This document shows positions 15,906 to 25,441 of a stretch of 44,763 bases of DNA, in pieces. This stretch comes from CAZTZY01 sp964617765 (GTDB lineage Bacteria; Pseudomonadota; Gammaproteobacteria; Pseudomonadales; DT-91): positions 1 to 44,763 of the forward strand of contig CAZTZY010000013.1 in assembly GCA_964617765.1 (NCBI GenBank), read 5' to 3'. The position numbers and the translations under genes are program-made. Each line of letters begins with the position of its first letter. Within the stretch, counting starts at the first letter, position 1. The notes under the pieces were generated by a model that was not told the DNA's origin, searched no databases, and was given only the letters and a program-made list of their open reading frames with translations.

Positions 15906-17111
15906 TTAACCTGTAATTCTGATGCGCGCCCGTAATTGCTCGCCTTGGGCATTACTATTTTGAATGTCAGTATTCAAGCCCGCCTGTTTGAGATCATCAA
16001 TAACCTGTTGCAATTTTTCGTAATTATCAATAATCAAATCAATACGGATTTCGCCTTTTGACTGTTCGAAATTCAAGGCATTAAGGGTATTAACCTGATA
16101 CTTGGCAAACACTTCACCTATGCGTTGGATTTTCGGCATAAAATTACCACCACCGCCATGCTGCAAGGTTTCAAGCTCATGCTCCAGCTGTTTACGATGA
16201 TCTACAATTTGGCCTTTAGGTATGGCTTGCCGGAATAGAGTTTCCATTTCAGCGCGTAAACGCAAATTCTGGTTTTTGAATTGTCGATATTCAGTAAAGA
16301 GCATTGCAACATGCAATACCATGACTACTACCAGACTCACCGCTAACCAGCGCCAGGGCATTAATGCGCTCAACCATTGCTGGGTATACGCAAATTGGCC
16401 TTTAAGAAGATTCCATATTTTCACCTGTTGTGAAAATCGCTGTTCCAGCATTTCGGCATAGGAAAGAATTTTGGTTTCGATCAAAGGTTTGATGGCTTCA
16501 GGAATATGCACCCAGGCCTCTTCGAGACTAGCCTCATCATCAGCAATCAGTTCTATGCTTTGCGGCAATCTGGCATATTTTTCTGTTATCAATTCAATAC
16601 TTAAAGGGAAGTGCTCTTCTTCAAATGCCGCACATTGGCCGTCGGACGTGCGCAAAATATATTCTTGCTGACGATAATATATTTGCCACTCACAAGAAGG
16701 CTCTAACAATAACTGGGTTTCTGGCAAACAATGTGTCGGACGAATGCCTGCAGAAGCCAACTCTTGCAACCATGCTGTCAAGATCGCTTTATCAACGGCT
16801 ACAACCTGTATTCTTTTATCAACAGGCTTACCTGCAACATAATGTAATTCCGTAGCTTCCGTCAGCAAGTCATCTTCCAGTAAAAAAGGTATGGCTTTGC
16901 CAATGTGTTTTCTTTCTTTTTCAGTAAAGGATATAACACGGCTGGCAGTATCGAGTGCAGGCGCTATCAACACCCAGTTTTTTACCGCAACATTCTCGGT
17001 ATAGAAGGTAGCCAGCTCTTGCAGGGTTCCCTGATAGCTTGCAATCAACTGCTGCTCACTGGTGCTAAACCAGTGATAATTGTCTTTGTAACGCCGAATA
17101 TAAACGTTCAT
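15906..17111 (-). CDS. gspL: Type II secretion protein GspL
   Basis: This 401-residue inner-membrane protein has a cytoplasmic actin-like domain (about residues 1-235, with the EKERKHIGKAIPFLLEDDL region typical of GspL). One transmembrane helix follows near 250-272, then a periplasmic ferredoxin-like domain. It anchors the GspE ATPase to the membrane and pairs with GspM. It lies 22 bp downstream of gspK in the operon. Confidence 0.93.
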   Translation of the reverse strand: MNVYIRRYKDNYHWFSTSEQQLIASYQGTLQELATFYTENVAVKNWVLIAPALDTASRVISFTEKERKHIGKAIPFLLEDDLLTEATELHYVAGKPVDKRIQVVAVDKAILTAWLQELASAGIRPTHCLPETQLLLEPSCEWQIYYRQQEYILRTSDGQCAAFEEEHFPLSIELITEKYARLPQSIELIADDEASLEEAWVHIPEAIKPLIETKILSYAEMLEQRFSQQVKIWNLLKGQFAYTQQWLSALMPWRWLAVSLVVVMVLHVAMLFTEYRQFKNQNLRLRAEMETLFRQAIPKGQIVDHRKQLEHELETLQHGGGGNFMPKIQRIGEVFAKYQVNTLNALNFEQSKGEIRIDLIIDNYEKLQQVIDDLKQAGLNTDIQNSNAQGEQLRARIRITG

Positions 17112-17133
17112 GCCTTTGCCTTGTTAATGAGCT

Positions 17134-18216
17134 TTATAAGCCACCGGTACTGCGTGCAACGATAACTATCTTACCACCCTCACGCGAAATTACACTGTAC
17201 ATTGCCTGTGTCACTTCGCCAATCGAAGCCTCTGATTCCAGTAAAAAATAATCGCTATATAATCCCAATGGTGAACCCGGCCAGAATTGATTGCCTTGTA
17301 AATCACCCAAAATATCATTCAGTTGATCATAGCCCTGCAACTTTTGATTGGCTAAAAACATTTCTACTTCAGCCGCACTGATAGGTGCTGGCGGCTGATA
17401 AGAAATTTTGCCATTGATAGCCTGTAATCGCGGGACATCCTGCTGTGCTACCAAAACACTGCGCACCACGGGTTCTGCTGCGGTATTCATATTGATAACC
17501 CCCAAACCGGATAATGGCCATACTGTTATATAAGGCACTAAACGCTCATAAAGTTCCACGGGGAGATTACAAATCAGACGCAATTCACTGATACTATAAA
17601 ACGGTATATTGGCGGTACGATGGGGTGGCCTGCCTTCAATGCCATAATAGGCATCATCTTCACCACAATTAAAGCCAGTAGGGTCGTGATCTGCATCCAG
17701 CCAATCCACCACAGCCTCGGTAATCGCTATTGCATCGGACTCACTCACTGAATAATTGTCATCGCCTACGGCCTGTAAAAGGCGCACAAAAATTCCCTGC
17801 TCCACCGTATAAGGTACCGCCGGCGGGAGTTGGCTGGGTGGAAATACCAGATTGGGTTTACGTAAACTATTGAGATTAAAACGACCTTGTAAATCGTAGA
17901 GATGCGCTGTGTATTGACCATCTTCCAAGACAAAAGGCGGTATGTCCTGCGCCCAGAATTCACTCAGGTCATCAACAGTTCTTCCATTTTGTTTATCCAT
18001 TTCCAGGTCTACCGATAATGCCTTATGGGCAACAGCTTCTGTACCGCGCAAATAACTATAGGCCTGCTGCGCAATGATCTGGTTACTAACACGCTGCACC
18101 CCAAAATTATATTCTGCAGACATCGAAACCGAGAACACTGCAATCAAAGCCAATACCAGCATGGCGACCACTAAAGCCGCACCGGATTGCGAATGATAGT
18201 TACGCAGGATAATCAT
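17134..18216 (-). CDS. gspK: Type II secretion minor pseudopilin GspK
   Basis: This 360-residue large minor pseudopilin has a prepilin cleavage site QSG-AALVV followed by a hydrophobic helix. Like other GspK proteins it has no glutamate at mature position 5. The big globular domain includes NCGEDDAYYG and the conserved GRFNLNSL, both typical of GspK. It caps the pseudopilus tip with GspI and GspJ. The start overlaps the end of gspJ by four bases. Confidence 0.94.
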   Translation of the reverse strand: MIILRNYHSQSGAALVVAMLVLALIAVFSVSMSAEYNFGVQRVSNQIIAQQAYSYLRGTEAVAHKALSVDLEMDKQNGRTVDDLSEFWAQDIPPFVLEDGQYTAHLYDLQGRFNLNSLRKPNLVFPPSQLPPAVPYTVEQGIFVRLLQAVGDDNYSVSESDAIAITEAVVDWLDADHDPTGFNCGEDDAYYGIEGRPPHRTANIPFYSISELRLICNLPVELYERLVPYITVWPLSGLGVINMNTAAEPVVRSVLVAQQDVPRLQAINGKISYQPPAPISAAEVEMFLANQKLQGYDQLNDILGDLQGNQFWPGSPLGLYSDYFLLESEASIGEVTQAMYSVISREGGKIVIVARSTGGL

Positions 18217-18878
18217 GGCGCAGAAACCAGTTCAAAAATACGGCGGATCTTTCCCCAGCCTTCTATTTCTATCGAAATCTCTACTGCTATGGGCAATGAC
18301 GTTAAAGCCGTAGCAGGGTTTAGGGGATCATTGATTGGCCAAGTATCTATCCATTTCCCTTCATCTCCGGCAACCACTTGCCCACTCGTATTGATCGTTG
18401 CATCTTCGCTCATCACCCGAACCTGAAATGATTTCACTTTATCCAGCAATACGATTTCCTGAGCGGTGGAATCTTCATATCTATCCATCATCTGCCAGCT
18501 ATAACGAATAACCTTAGAACCATCGAAATGGTAACTCACACGCTGTAACTGGCTACGTTGAAAACGCGAAGGTTGTGGATTCGTCCAGCCAATACGGCTG
18601 AATTTCAGTAATGGTTCGGAGCTATCGCTCAACACAAAAGCTCCTTCAGTTTCATCACCTCCGGGAGAGCGCACAGTGCGGGAAATGATTTGGCGGAAAT
18701 CCTTGCCAATGATATCGAATACCCTGCTCATCTGCTGGATACGATCAGTTTCAGCCTCTGCAGAATCAGCCAGTTTCATTGCGCTATCCAGGCCACTATA
18801 GGAAATGATAGCGACGATGGCGGTGATTGCCATAGCAATCAACACCTCAATCAATGTAAACCCTAACTGTTTTTTCAT
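18213..18878 (-). CDS. gspJ: Type II secretion minor pseudopilin GspJ
   Basis: This 221-residue minor pseudopilin has a class III signal MKKQLG-FTLIEVLIAMAI with glutamate at mature position 5. Its C-terminal domain has the GspJ pattern (RQIISRTVR, RIGWTNPQPSRFQRSQLQRV). It forms the pseudopilus tip complex with GspI and GspK. It overlaps both neighbours by four bases. Confidence 0.94.
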   Translation of the reverse strand: MKKQLGFTLIEVLIAMAITAIVAIISYSGLDSAMKLADSAEAETDRIQQMSRVFDIIGKDFRQIISRTVRSPGGDETEGAFVLSDSSEPLLKFSRIGWTNPQPSRFQRSQLQRVSYHFDGSKVIRYSWQMMDRYEDSTAQEIVLLDKVKSFQVRVMSEDATINTSGQVVAGDEGKWIDTWPINDPLNPATALTSLPIAVEISIEIEGWGKIRRIFELVSAP

Positions 18879-19363
18879 GGCTGGTCTTCCCCGTTTGCAG
18901 GCGGTTGAACCGGCGGTGGATTAGGAGCTGAACCGACTAATGTCTCACCCTGAGGTCGTACTATGGCATCTTTTTTATGTTTACGTACAATCGCCACAAC
19001 TTTCGCCAAAGGGTCATCGGCTTTTTCCTGATCTGCCCAAACACTGACCTCAACACCATAAATATCCGCCAGCTCTTCCTGTTCAAATGCCTTGCTGCGC
19101 ATTTTCCAGTACCACTTTCTATCTCCCAATTCTTCCTCACCGGTTTTATCCGATTCAGGCACTGCTCCATTTAAATGATTTTGTATACGCACTTCTTCCA
19201 GTGTATTTTCAGCGACCCACTGCGCTTGTAATTTATCGCGCAAATAGGCAGTGCCATCAATTTGCTCCATCATGGAAAACAATAACGCCGGCAATGCAAT
19301 CGCAATAACACCGACGGCAACCATCACTTCAATTAATGTGAATCCGCTATTTTTCGTCTTCAT
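18875..19363 (-). CDS. gspI: Type II secretion minor pseudopilin GspI
   Basis: This 162-residue minor pseudopilin has prepilin site KNSG-FTLIEVMVAVGVIAI followed by the GspI motif AQWVAENTLEEVR. It has a Pro-rich tail of about 20 residues (PNPPPVQPPANG) beyond the usual fold, which is longer than in many GspI proteins. It initiates the tip complex with GspJ and GspK. The start overlaps the end of gspH by 17 bp. Confidence 0.93.
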   Translation of the reverse strand: MKTKNSGFTLIEVMVAVGVIAIALPALLFSMMEQIDGTAYLRDKLQAQWVAENTLEEVRIQNHLNGAVPESDKTGEEELGDRKWYWKMRSKAFEQEELADIYGVEVSVWADQEKADDPLAKVVAIVRKHKKDAIVRPQGETLVGSAPNPPPVQPPANGEDQP

Positions 19364-19982
19364 CGGGTCGCTTAAATGTCATTTGCCCCAAGGCATTACC
19401 CTCAAGCAGATATTCGCTTTCAGGTGTATTTTTATCATTAATGGTAATTTTGAAATTTTGCATTTCACCGCTGGATAAAAAATATAAATCCGGATAGATG
19501 AGTGTCTTTTTAGGATTTTTATCTTTTTCATCATCTTTATCTTGTTCTATCGTCAACAATGCATCCTCTTTCCTGCTGGCACCGATAATCATCTTCTGGC
19601 CTTCAACTTCAATTTGCACGTCTATAAAATCAGGCAAAACTTGCTCTGCAAAACCTTCAGTGGTGATGGGTGCCCATTGTTTTCTGGATGCATCATAGAT
19701 CAACCATTGATAGCTATAGGTAATCTCCTGTTCCTTGCCAGAAAAATCAAATCGCAATCCCAATTGTTTATTTAAAAAAACCGCATCTTCTAACGCAAGA
19801 TTCATAGCGCCATAGAGTTGTCGCGCAACAGATTTTGTTTGCTGCGGGCGAGTTGCATCACCCATGGAAAGACTGACAATACCTGCACCAATACCAATAA
19901 TAATCAGCACCACCATCATTTCGATCAGCGTGAATCCCTGCTGAAGCTTGAAGTATTGGCGATGTGAGTGAGGCATAAACAT
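19347..19982 (-). CDS. gspH: Type II secretion minor pseudopilin GspH
   Basis: This 211-residue minor pseudopilin has cleavage site LQQG-FTLIEMMVVLII. A beta-rich domain follows, with the GspH motifs RQLYGAMNLALEDAVFLNKQLGL and YLLEGNALGQMTF (shortened here). An acidic/Lys stretch (EQDKDDEKDKNPKK) interrupts the domain. It links the GspG shaft to the tip complex. The start could be the ATG at 19982 or 19976; neither has a clear ribosome binding site. Confidence 0.9.
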   Translation of the reverse strand: MFMPHSHRQYFKLQQGFTLIEMMVVLIIIGIGAGIVSLSMGDATRPQQTKSVARQLYGAMNLALEDAVFLNKQLGLRFDFSGKEQEITYSYQWLIYDASRKQWAPITTEGFAEQVLPDFIDVQIEVEGQKMIIGASRKEDALLTIEQDKDDEKDKNPKKTLIYPDLYFLSSGEMQNFKITINDKNTPESEYLLEGNALGQMTFKRPDEDEK

Positions 19983-20018
19983 TAGCTGGCGAAGGAATAG
20001 ATGGTGTAAACCATCTCT

Positions 20019-20474
20019 TTATTCCTTGGATTGATCCCAGTTACCGATATCGGCATCCATATCCTCACCGCCTTGTACGCCATCCTGACCCAAGGTATAT
20101 ATATCTATTGCACCATGATCACCTGGGCTCATATAAATATAATCACGGCCCCATGGATCTTTAGGTAGACGATCAAGGTAACCATCTTTTTTGAAGTTTT
20201 TCGGAGCCGGACTAACATCTGACGGCGTAACCAAAGCCTGCAAACCTTGCTCTGTACTCGGATAAACAAAGTTATCGAGCTTATAAAGTTTTAATGCCGT
20301 TTCGACAGATTTCATATCGGCTTTGGCTTGCTGAACCAATGCCTTGTCAACGTTGTCCATCACTTGTGGCGCTATCAAGCTGACAAGAATACCCAAAATA
20401 ACCAGCACGACCATGATTTCAATTAAACTGAAACCTTTCTGTTCTTTTTGATGATACTTATTTTTAATGTTCAT
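20019..20474 (-). CDS. gspG: Type II secretion major pseudopilin GspG
   Basis: This 151-residue major pseudopilin has cleavage site EQKG-FSLIEIMVVLVILG. The conserved PSTEQGLQALV and DRLPKDPWGRDY follow, and the C-terminal acidic loop (GQDGVQGGEDMDADIGNWD) binds calcium in this family. It builds the pseudopilus that pushes substrates through the secretin. It lies 2 bp downstream of gspF. Confidence 0.96.
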   Translation of the reverse strand: MNIKNKYHQKEQKGFSLIEIMVVLVILGILVSLIAPQVMDNVDKALVQQAKADMKSVETALKLYKLDNFVYPSTEQGLQALVTPSDVSPAPKNFKKDGYLDRLPKDPWGRDYIYMSPGDHGAIDIYTLGQDGVQGGEDMDADIGNWDQSKE

Positions 20475-20476
20475 TA

Positions 20477-21712
20477 TTAACCCACCATAGAATTCATTTG
20501 GAAAATCGGCATCAATACTGCCAATACAATTAACAATACAAAACCACCCATAAACACAATCAACACCGGCTCAAGAATACTCATCAATGCTCCCAGAGTC
20601 ATTTCCAGCTCCCGATTCTGGTTTTTTGCCACGCGATCTAACATAACTTCCAATTCGCCACTGGTTTCGCCGCTGGCCACCATATGAACAAGCATCGGGG
20701 GAAATTCACCGGTTTTCGCCAGTGCCTTATTAAAACTACTGCCTTCCTGCACTGAAACAGCCACCTCGGAACAGACATCTTTCAATACAAGATTAGACAA
20801 TACTGCACCCGCAATGCGTATGGCCTCTAACAAGGGCACACCACTGGCAATCAAAATACTCAATGTACTGGCAAAACGTGCGGTATCGATGGTTCTTACT
20901 GTATTTGCCAATAATGGCATGCGTAATAACATGCCATGAAAACGATAACGTTGTGCCGGTATCTGCAGTAATTTGCGCACCCCAATGATGATAAGAATAA
21001 ATACAATCAATGTGTAAATACCGTAATTCACCATATAGTGACTGATAAAAATCAGGATTTTGGTGAGCATAGGTAATTCGGTATCTTTACTTTCAAAAAT
21101 TTTAATAAGCTTCGGCACCACCATCACCATTAATGCGCTGATAACAGTAAATGCCACACAAATTAATGCTGCCGGATAAATCATGGCCATTTTCAATTTT
21201 TGCTGGGTATACTGACTACTTTCAGTATAGTCAGCCAAACGTTCTAACACCTGCCCGAGAAAACCTGCATGTTCGCCAGCCTGCACCATCGATCTATACA
21301 TCGTGCTGAACACTTTAGGGAATTCACCCATCGCATAGGCCAAAGTATGGCCTTCAACAACTTTTGAACGCACATCAAGCACAAGACTTTTGATATTCGT
21401 TTTTTGTGTTTGCTCAGAAACAGCCTGCAATGCCTCATCGAGCGGTAAATTAGATTGGACTAACGTAGCGAGTTGGCGGGTGAATAAAGCCAATTCACCT
21501 GTATTCAAACGCGTTGACCGAAACTGCAGGTTCAACAATGAAGATTTTTCATTATCCTTATGTTTACCTGATTCAGACGATGCGTTGACTTCCAGTGGCT
21601 TGAGGCCCTTTTCACGCAGCAACTGGCGAATCTGTCGAGCAGAATCGCCCTCCATTACGCCTTTTACTTTTTTGCCATCAACATTCATGGCCTGATAACT
21701 GAAAGCTGCCAT
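20477..21712 (-). CDS. gspF: Type II secretion inner-membrane protein GspF
   Basis: This 411-residue polytopic platform protein has two T2SSF domains, each followed by transmembrane helices (about residues 170-190, 220-245 and 375-405). The family motifs GELALFTRQLATLVQSNLPL and ARFASTLSILIASGVPLLEA mark the two repeats. It sits at the centre of the inner-membrane platform and contacts GspE and GspL. It lies 2 bp downstream of gspE. Confidence 0.95.
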   Translation of the reverse strand: MAAFSYQAMNVDGKKVKGVMEGDSARQIRQLLREKGLKPLEVNASSESGKHKDNEKSSLLNLQFRSTRLNTGELALFTRQLATLVQSNLPLDEALQAVSEQTQKTNIKSLVLDVRSKVVEGHTLAYAMGEFPKVFSTMYRSMVQAGEHAGFLGQVLERLADYTESSQYTQQKLKMAMIYPAALICVAFTVISALMVMVVPKLIKIFESKDTELPMLTKILIFISHYMVNYGIYTLIVFILIIIGVRKLLQIPAQRYRFHGMLLRMPLLANTVRTIDTARFASTLSILIASGVPLLEAIRIAGAVLSNLVLKDVCSEVAVSVQEGSSFNKALAKTGEFPPMLVHMVASGETSGELEVMLDRVAKNQNRELEMTLGALMSILEPVLIVFMGGFVLLIVLAVLMPIFQMNSMVG

Positions 21713-21714
21713 GA

Positions 21715-23223
21715 TTAACCTGTGGTGACCCTAAGGACTTCTTCCAGCGTTGTTTCACCGGCCAAAACTCTACGTTGGCCATCTTCACGAATTGATGGGA
21801 AACTTTTTCTGGCATAGGCGACAAGATCTTGCTCAGAAGCTCGATCATGAATCAACCGGCGAATATTTTCGTCAATTTCGATGTACTCATAAATACCTGC
21901 CCGCCCTTTATAACCATGATAATTACAATGTTCACAACCGGCAGCGCGATAAAGCGTCACCTCGGCTTTATCATCAAGACCCAGCAAGGTTTTTTCGGCA
22001 TGATCTGCAGAATACGATTTTTTACATTGTGGACATAACACCCTTACCAGGCGCTGTGCCATGACTGCGATCAAACTGGATGAAATCAGAAAGGGCTCAA
22101 CGCCCATATCGGTTAACCGAGTGATCGCACCCAACGCTGTATTCGTATGCAAGGTGGATAATACCAGATGACCCGTCAAGCTGGCCTGTACTGCAATTTC
22201 AGCAGTTTCCACATCACGTATTTCACCCACCATGACAACATCCGGATCTTGCCGCAATATTGCCCGCAAGCCGCGCGCAAAAGTCATATCAACTTTGGCA
22301 TTTACCGGTGTTTGACCTATACCCGGCAACAAATATTCAACCGGATCTTCAATGGTGAGAATATTGCGGGAACTATCATTAATATGCGTCAAGCCTGCAT
22401 ATAAGGTAGTGGTTTTACCGGAGCCCGTTGGACCTGTGACCAGAATAATGCCATGCGGTGCAGACAACATACGCTCAAAACCTTTTTGCACTTGTTGGTT
22501 CATGCGTAATTGGTCAAGTTGTAATTGCCCTGCCTGTTTATCCAGCAAACGCAATACAATGCGTTCGCCATGCGTAGTCGGGTTGGTAGAAACACGAATA
22601 TCAATACCGTGTCCGGCAATACGAACTGAAATACGGCCATCCTGCGGAATTCGCTTTTCAGCAATATCAAGCTTGGCCATAACCTTTAAGCGCGATACCA
22701 ATAATGGCGCCAACATTCTTTTGGGCCGCAATATTTCTATCAGCACGCCATCAATACGGAAACGTACAACCAGATCGGCTTCAAAAGTTTCAATATGAAT
22801 ATCAGAGGCTTTTTCACGTACTGCCTGCGAAAGAATGGCATTAATCAAACGAATGACCGGTGCATCATCTTCTCCTGCCATTAAATCACTGGCCTGATGA
22901 ATTTCTTCAGCCAGACGGCTTAAGTCCATATCAGCGCCAATATCTTCGGCTGCCTGTGCAGCTTCGTTAGATGTTTTTTGATACGCCAGACTTAATTGTT
23001 TTTGAAATTCTTCTTGTGATAATTCTTCTGTGTTAAATCTTGCCTGATGAAACCGGCGCACTTCAGCCAGAGTAGCAGCAGTCAATCCATGTTTATAACA
23101 GAGTACCGGCTGCTTATCTTTCAGTGTTAAAAAAACACCATTTTTAGAAGCGAACGAAAATGGCAGGTTTTTAAAGTGCCCTGCATTTTCATCTGTGTTG
23201 TTTTGAAGGTTAACATCGTTCAT
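21715..23223 (-). CDS. gspE: Type II secretion ATPase GspE
   Basis: This 502-residue cytoplasmic hexameric ATPase powers pseudopilus assembly. Walker A is GPTGSGKT (264-271). The Asp box covers DIHIE, and Walker B and the His box cover MVGEIRD and LSTLHTN. The zinc-binding tetracysteine element is C397, C400, C430 and C433. All catalytic elements are intact. It lies 5 bp downstream of gspD. Confidence 0.96.
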   Translation of the reverse strand: MNDVNLQNNTDENAGHFKNLPFSFASKNGVFLTLKDKQPVLCYKHGLTAATLAEVRRFHQARFNTEELSQEEFQKQLSLAYQKTSNEAAQAAEDIGADMDLSRLAEEIHQASDLMAGEDDAPVIRLINAILSQAVREKASDIHIETFEADLVVRFRIDGVLIEILRPKRMLAPLLVSRLKVMAKLDIAEKRIPQDGRISVRIAGHGIDIRVSTNPTTHGERIVLRLLDKQAGQLQLDQLRMNQQVQKGFERMLSAPHGIILVTGPTGSGKTTTLYAGLTHINDSSRNILTIEDPVEYLLPGIGQTPVNAKVDMTFARGLRAILRQDPDVVMVGEIRDVETAEIAVQASLTGHLVLSTLHTNTALGAITRLTDMGVEPFLISSSLIAVMAQRLVRVLCPQCKKSYSADHAEKTLLGLDDKAEVTLYRAAGCEHCNYHGYKGRAGIYEYIEIDENIRRLIHDRASEQDLVAYARKSFPSIREDGQRRVLAGETTLEEVLRVTTG

Positions 23224-23228
23224 CTTTT

Positions 23229-25418
23229 TTATTCTTTTACCGGTTGATAACCCGATGAATCATTGGTGTCTTGCGCAGATGGCGTTGCAGGTGCAACCTC
23301 AACAGGCTGAACCTGAGCCGGAACAACAACTGCTTCAGATGTAACAGCACCGGAAACCTGAACTTGCTCTTCCACCATTGGCTGTGTAACAACTTTATCT
23401 TCTGCCTTTTTTTGCTCTGCAGACTCTGCTTGTATACGCCTCACTTCTTCCACTTGCCTTTCCCATGCGGGCAATACCGGCAATACATCCTCATCAAACA
23501 AATCTACGCCACGTGCCTTTTTATAGCGTTCAATATTACGAATATCACGATACCTGGCTTCTGAAACTTCCAATGATTTTTGTGAATCCCTGACCACTGT
23601 AGGCCTTAAAAAAACCATCAGGTTTTTTTTACGAACCTTGGTTGATGACTTCTTGAACAAACGCCCAATTAATGGCAAATCCCCTAATACGGGCACTTTA
23701 CTCACAGTTTCCTGCACATCATCATCAATCAAACCACCAAGAATAATCACCTCTCCATCACCTGTTATTACTGTTGTTTCTATTTTACGCTCATTGGTTA
23801 TGACATCCGCAGTGGCCACATCAGATGCTGCCAATCCGGAAACTTCCTGCACAATATCCAGAGTAATCTTGTTTTCCTTATTAACATGGGGAGTCACCTT
23901 TAAAGTGATACCCACATTCTTCCGCTCGATTGTTTGAAAGGGATTGCCGGGCGTAGAAACACCACCGGCACCGGTAGTACCTGAGGTTCCAGTACTGGTG
24001 TAATTACCTGTTACAAAAGGCACTTCCTGACCCACTACGATGGAGGCTTCATTATTATCGAGAGTCATTAAACTCGGTGTTGATAGTATATTGGTCTCAC
24101 CATTGGTTTCTAACGCAGTGAGAATAGCTGAAAAACTGGTGCCATCCACATTATAATCAGTACCGCCCCAAACAGCACCTGGCACTGTTGCAAGAGCCGT
24201 CGCCACACCTTTCAAAACATCTTCATCATCATCATCAAAAGCTCCCAATGCAACTTTACCTGCCAATCCATTATTGTTATTACTGCCGCCAAAGCCGCCA
24301 TGCTGATTAGCCATTAACCAATCAAAACCTAAATCCTTGCCATCACCTTGTATAACCTCGACAATAATGGCCTCAACTAACACTTGCGCTCTAGGAACAT
24401 CCAATTGTTTAATCAGGGCAGTGAGTCCATCCATAATGGCTGAATCTGCAGTTATCACCAGTGAGTTAGTTGCCTCATCAGCCTCAATCATTGCAGGCGT
24501 TACACCACCTGCTTTAGCGCCTTGCTGATCAGTAGTGATCTTGGCCATATTTTGCGAAACCTTGGATAAAATAGGTGCAATATCCTTGGCACTGGCATAC
24601 TCCAGAGTGATTACATTGGCATTACCGACATTTTTCAGGGGTGAATCCAGTTGTTTTATTAAAAGCTTTACTCGAATTCTTGCTTGTTCAGCACCGGTAA
24701 TAATCACATTATTTCCACGTGATTCTGCCACCAGAGAAACTTGTTCTTCAGTATTGGCAGGATCTGCAGGTTTGGGATTTAACACCTTGGTTACTATAGC
24801 AACCAATTCTTCAGCCGAAGCATTGTCAAGATGGACAATTTCAATTTCCTGATTGGAGCTTTTATCAATACTGGCAATAATCTCAATGATCTTTTTAATA
24901 TTATCTGCGGTGTCAGAAATGACGATAACATTGCTATCCTGATAAGCAGCCATATGCCCTTCTTGCGGCACTAACGGTCGCAATACAGGGATAAGCTTGG
25001 TAGCACTAACGTTTTGCAATTGAATAATTTGTGTAACAAATTCAGAGTTATTGCGATGTTCTATTGACGCAATTGGAACAGAAGTTGTGCGAGCGGTTCT
25101 GTCTGGCAATATACGTAACACATTGCCATTTTTTACTGCAGCATAGCCATGTGTGGCTAACACCGATAAAAACAAATCATACAATTCTTTTTCATTGAGA
25201 GGCTGCTTCGACAACACCTGAATTTTAGCTTTAACTTGAGGATCAATAATTACCGTATATCCGGTTGCATCAGCAACAAACTTGATAAACTCGGAAAGCT
25301 CAGCGTCTTTAAAATTGAGGGTATAGGAACCTGCAAATGTCGACAACGAAAAAAGGCTCATCGACATTAAAAAAGTAAAAGCCTTTATTGATTGAAACTG
25401 GATACGTTTTATCTTCAC
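23229..25418 (-). CDS. gspD: Type II secretion secretin GspD
   Basis: This 729-residue outer-membrane channel subunit has a signal peptide (about residues 1-29, FA-GSY) and an N0 domain (YTLNFKDAELSEFI). N1-N3 repeats follow, then the secretin core with VPFVTGNY, VGITLKVTPHVN and VPVLGDLPLIGRLF. After the core, a C-terminal extension of about 90 residues is charged and then Pro/Val/Gln-rich (VVVPAQVQPVEVAPATP). That is where an S-domain for pilotin binding would be expected, but its sequence is low in complexity and I cannot assign a pilotin. It lies 23 bp downstream of gspC. Confidence 0.96.
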   Translation of the reverse strand: MKIKRIQFQSIKAFTFLMSMSLFSLSTFAGSYTLNFKDAELSEFIKFVADATGYTVIIDPQVKAKIQVLSKQPLNEKELYDLFLSVLATHGYAAVKNGNVLRILPDRTARTTSVPIASIEHRNNSEFVTQIIQLQNVSATKLIPVLRPLVPQEGHMAAYQDSNVIVISDTADNIKKIIEIIASIDKSSNQEIEIVHLDNASAEELVAIVTKVLNPKPADPANTEEQVSLVAESRGNNVIITGAEQARIRVKLLIKQLDSPLKNVGNANVITLEYASAKDIAPILSKVSQNMAKITTDQQGAKAGGVTPAMIEADEATNSLVITADSAIMDGLTALIKQLDVPRAQVLVEAIIVEVIQGDGKDLGFDWLMANQHGGFGGSNNNNGLAGKVALGAFDDDDEDVLKGVATALATVPGAVWGGTDYNVDGTSFSAILTALETNGETNILSTPSLMTLDNNEASIVVGQEVPFVTGNYTSTGTSGTTGAGGVSTPGNPFQTIERKNVGITLKVTPHVNKENKITLDIVQEVSGLAASDVATADVITNERKIETTVITGDGEVIILGGLIDDDVQETVSKVPVLGDLPLIGRLFKKSSTKVRKKNLMVFLRPTVVRDSQKSLEVSEARYRDIRNIERYKKARGVDLFDEDVLPVLPAWERQVEEVRRIQAESAEQKKAEDKVVTQPMVEEQVQVSGAVTSEAVVVPAQVQPVEVAPATPSAQDTNDSSGYQPVKE

Positions 25419-25441
25419 AAAAATTACCTTTTTATTTTCTT

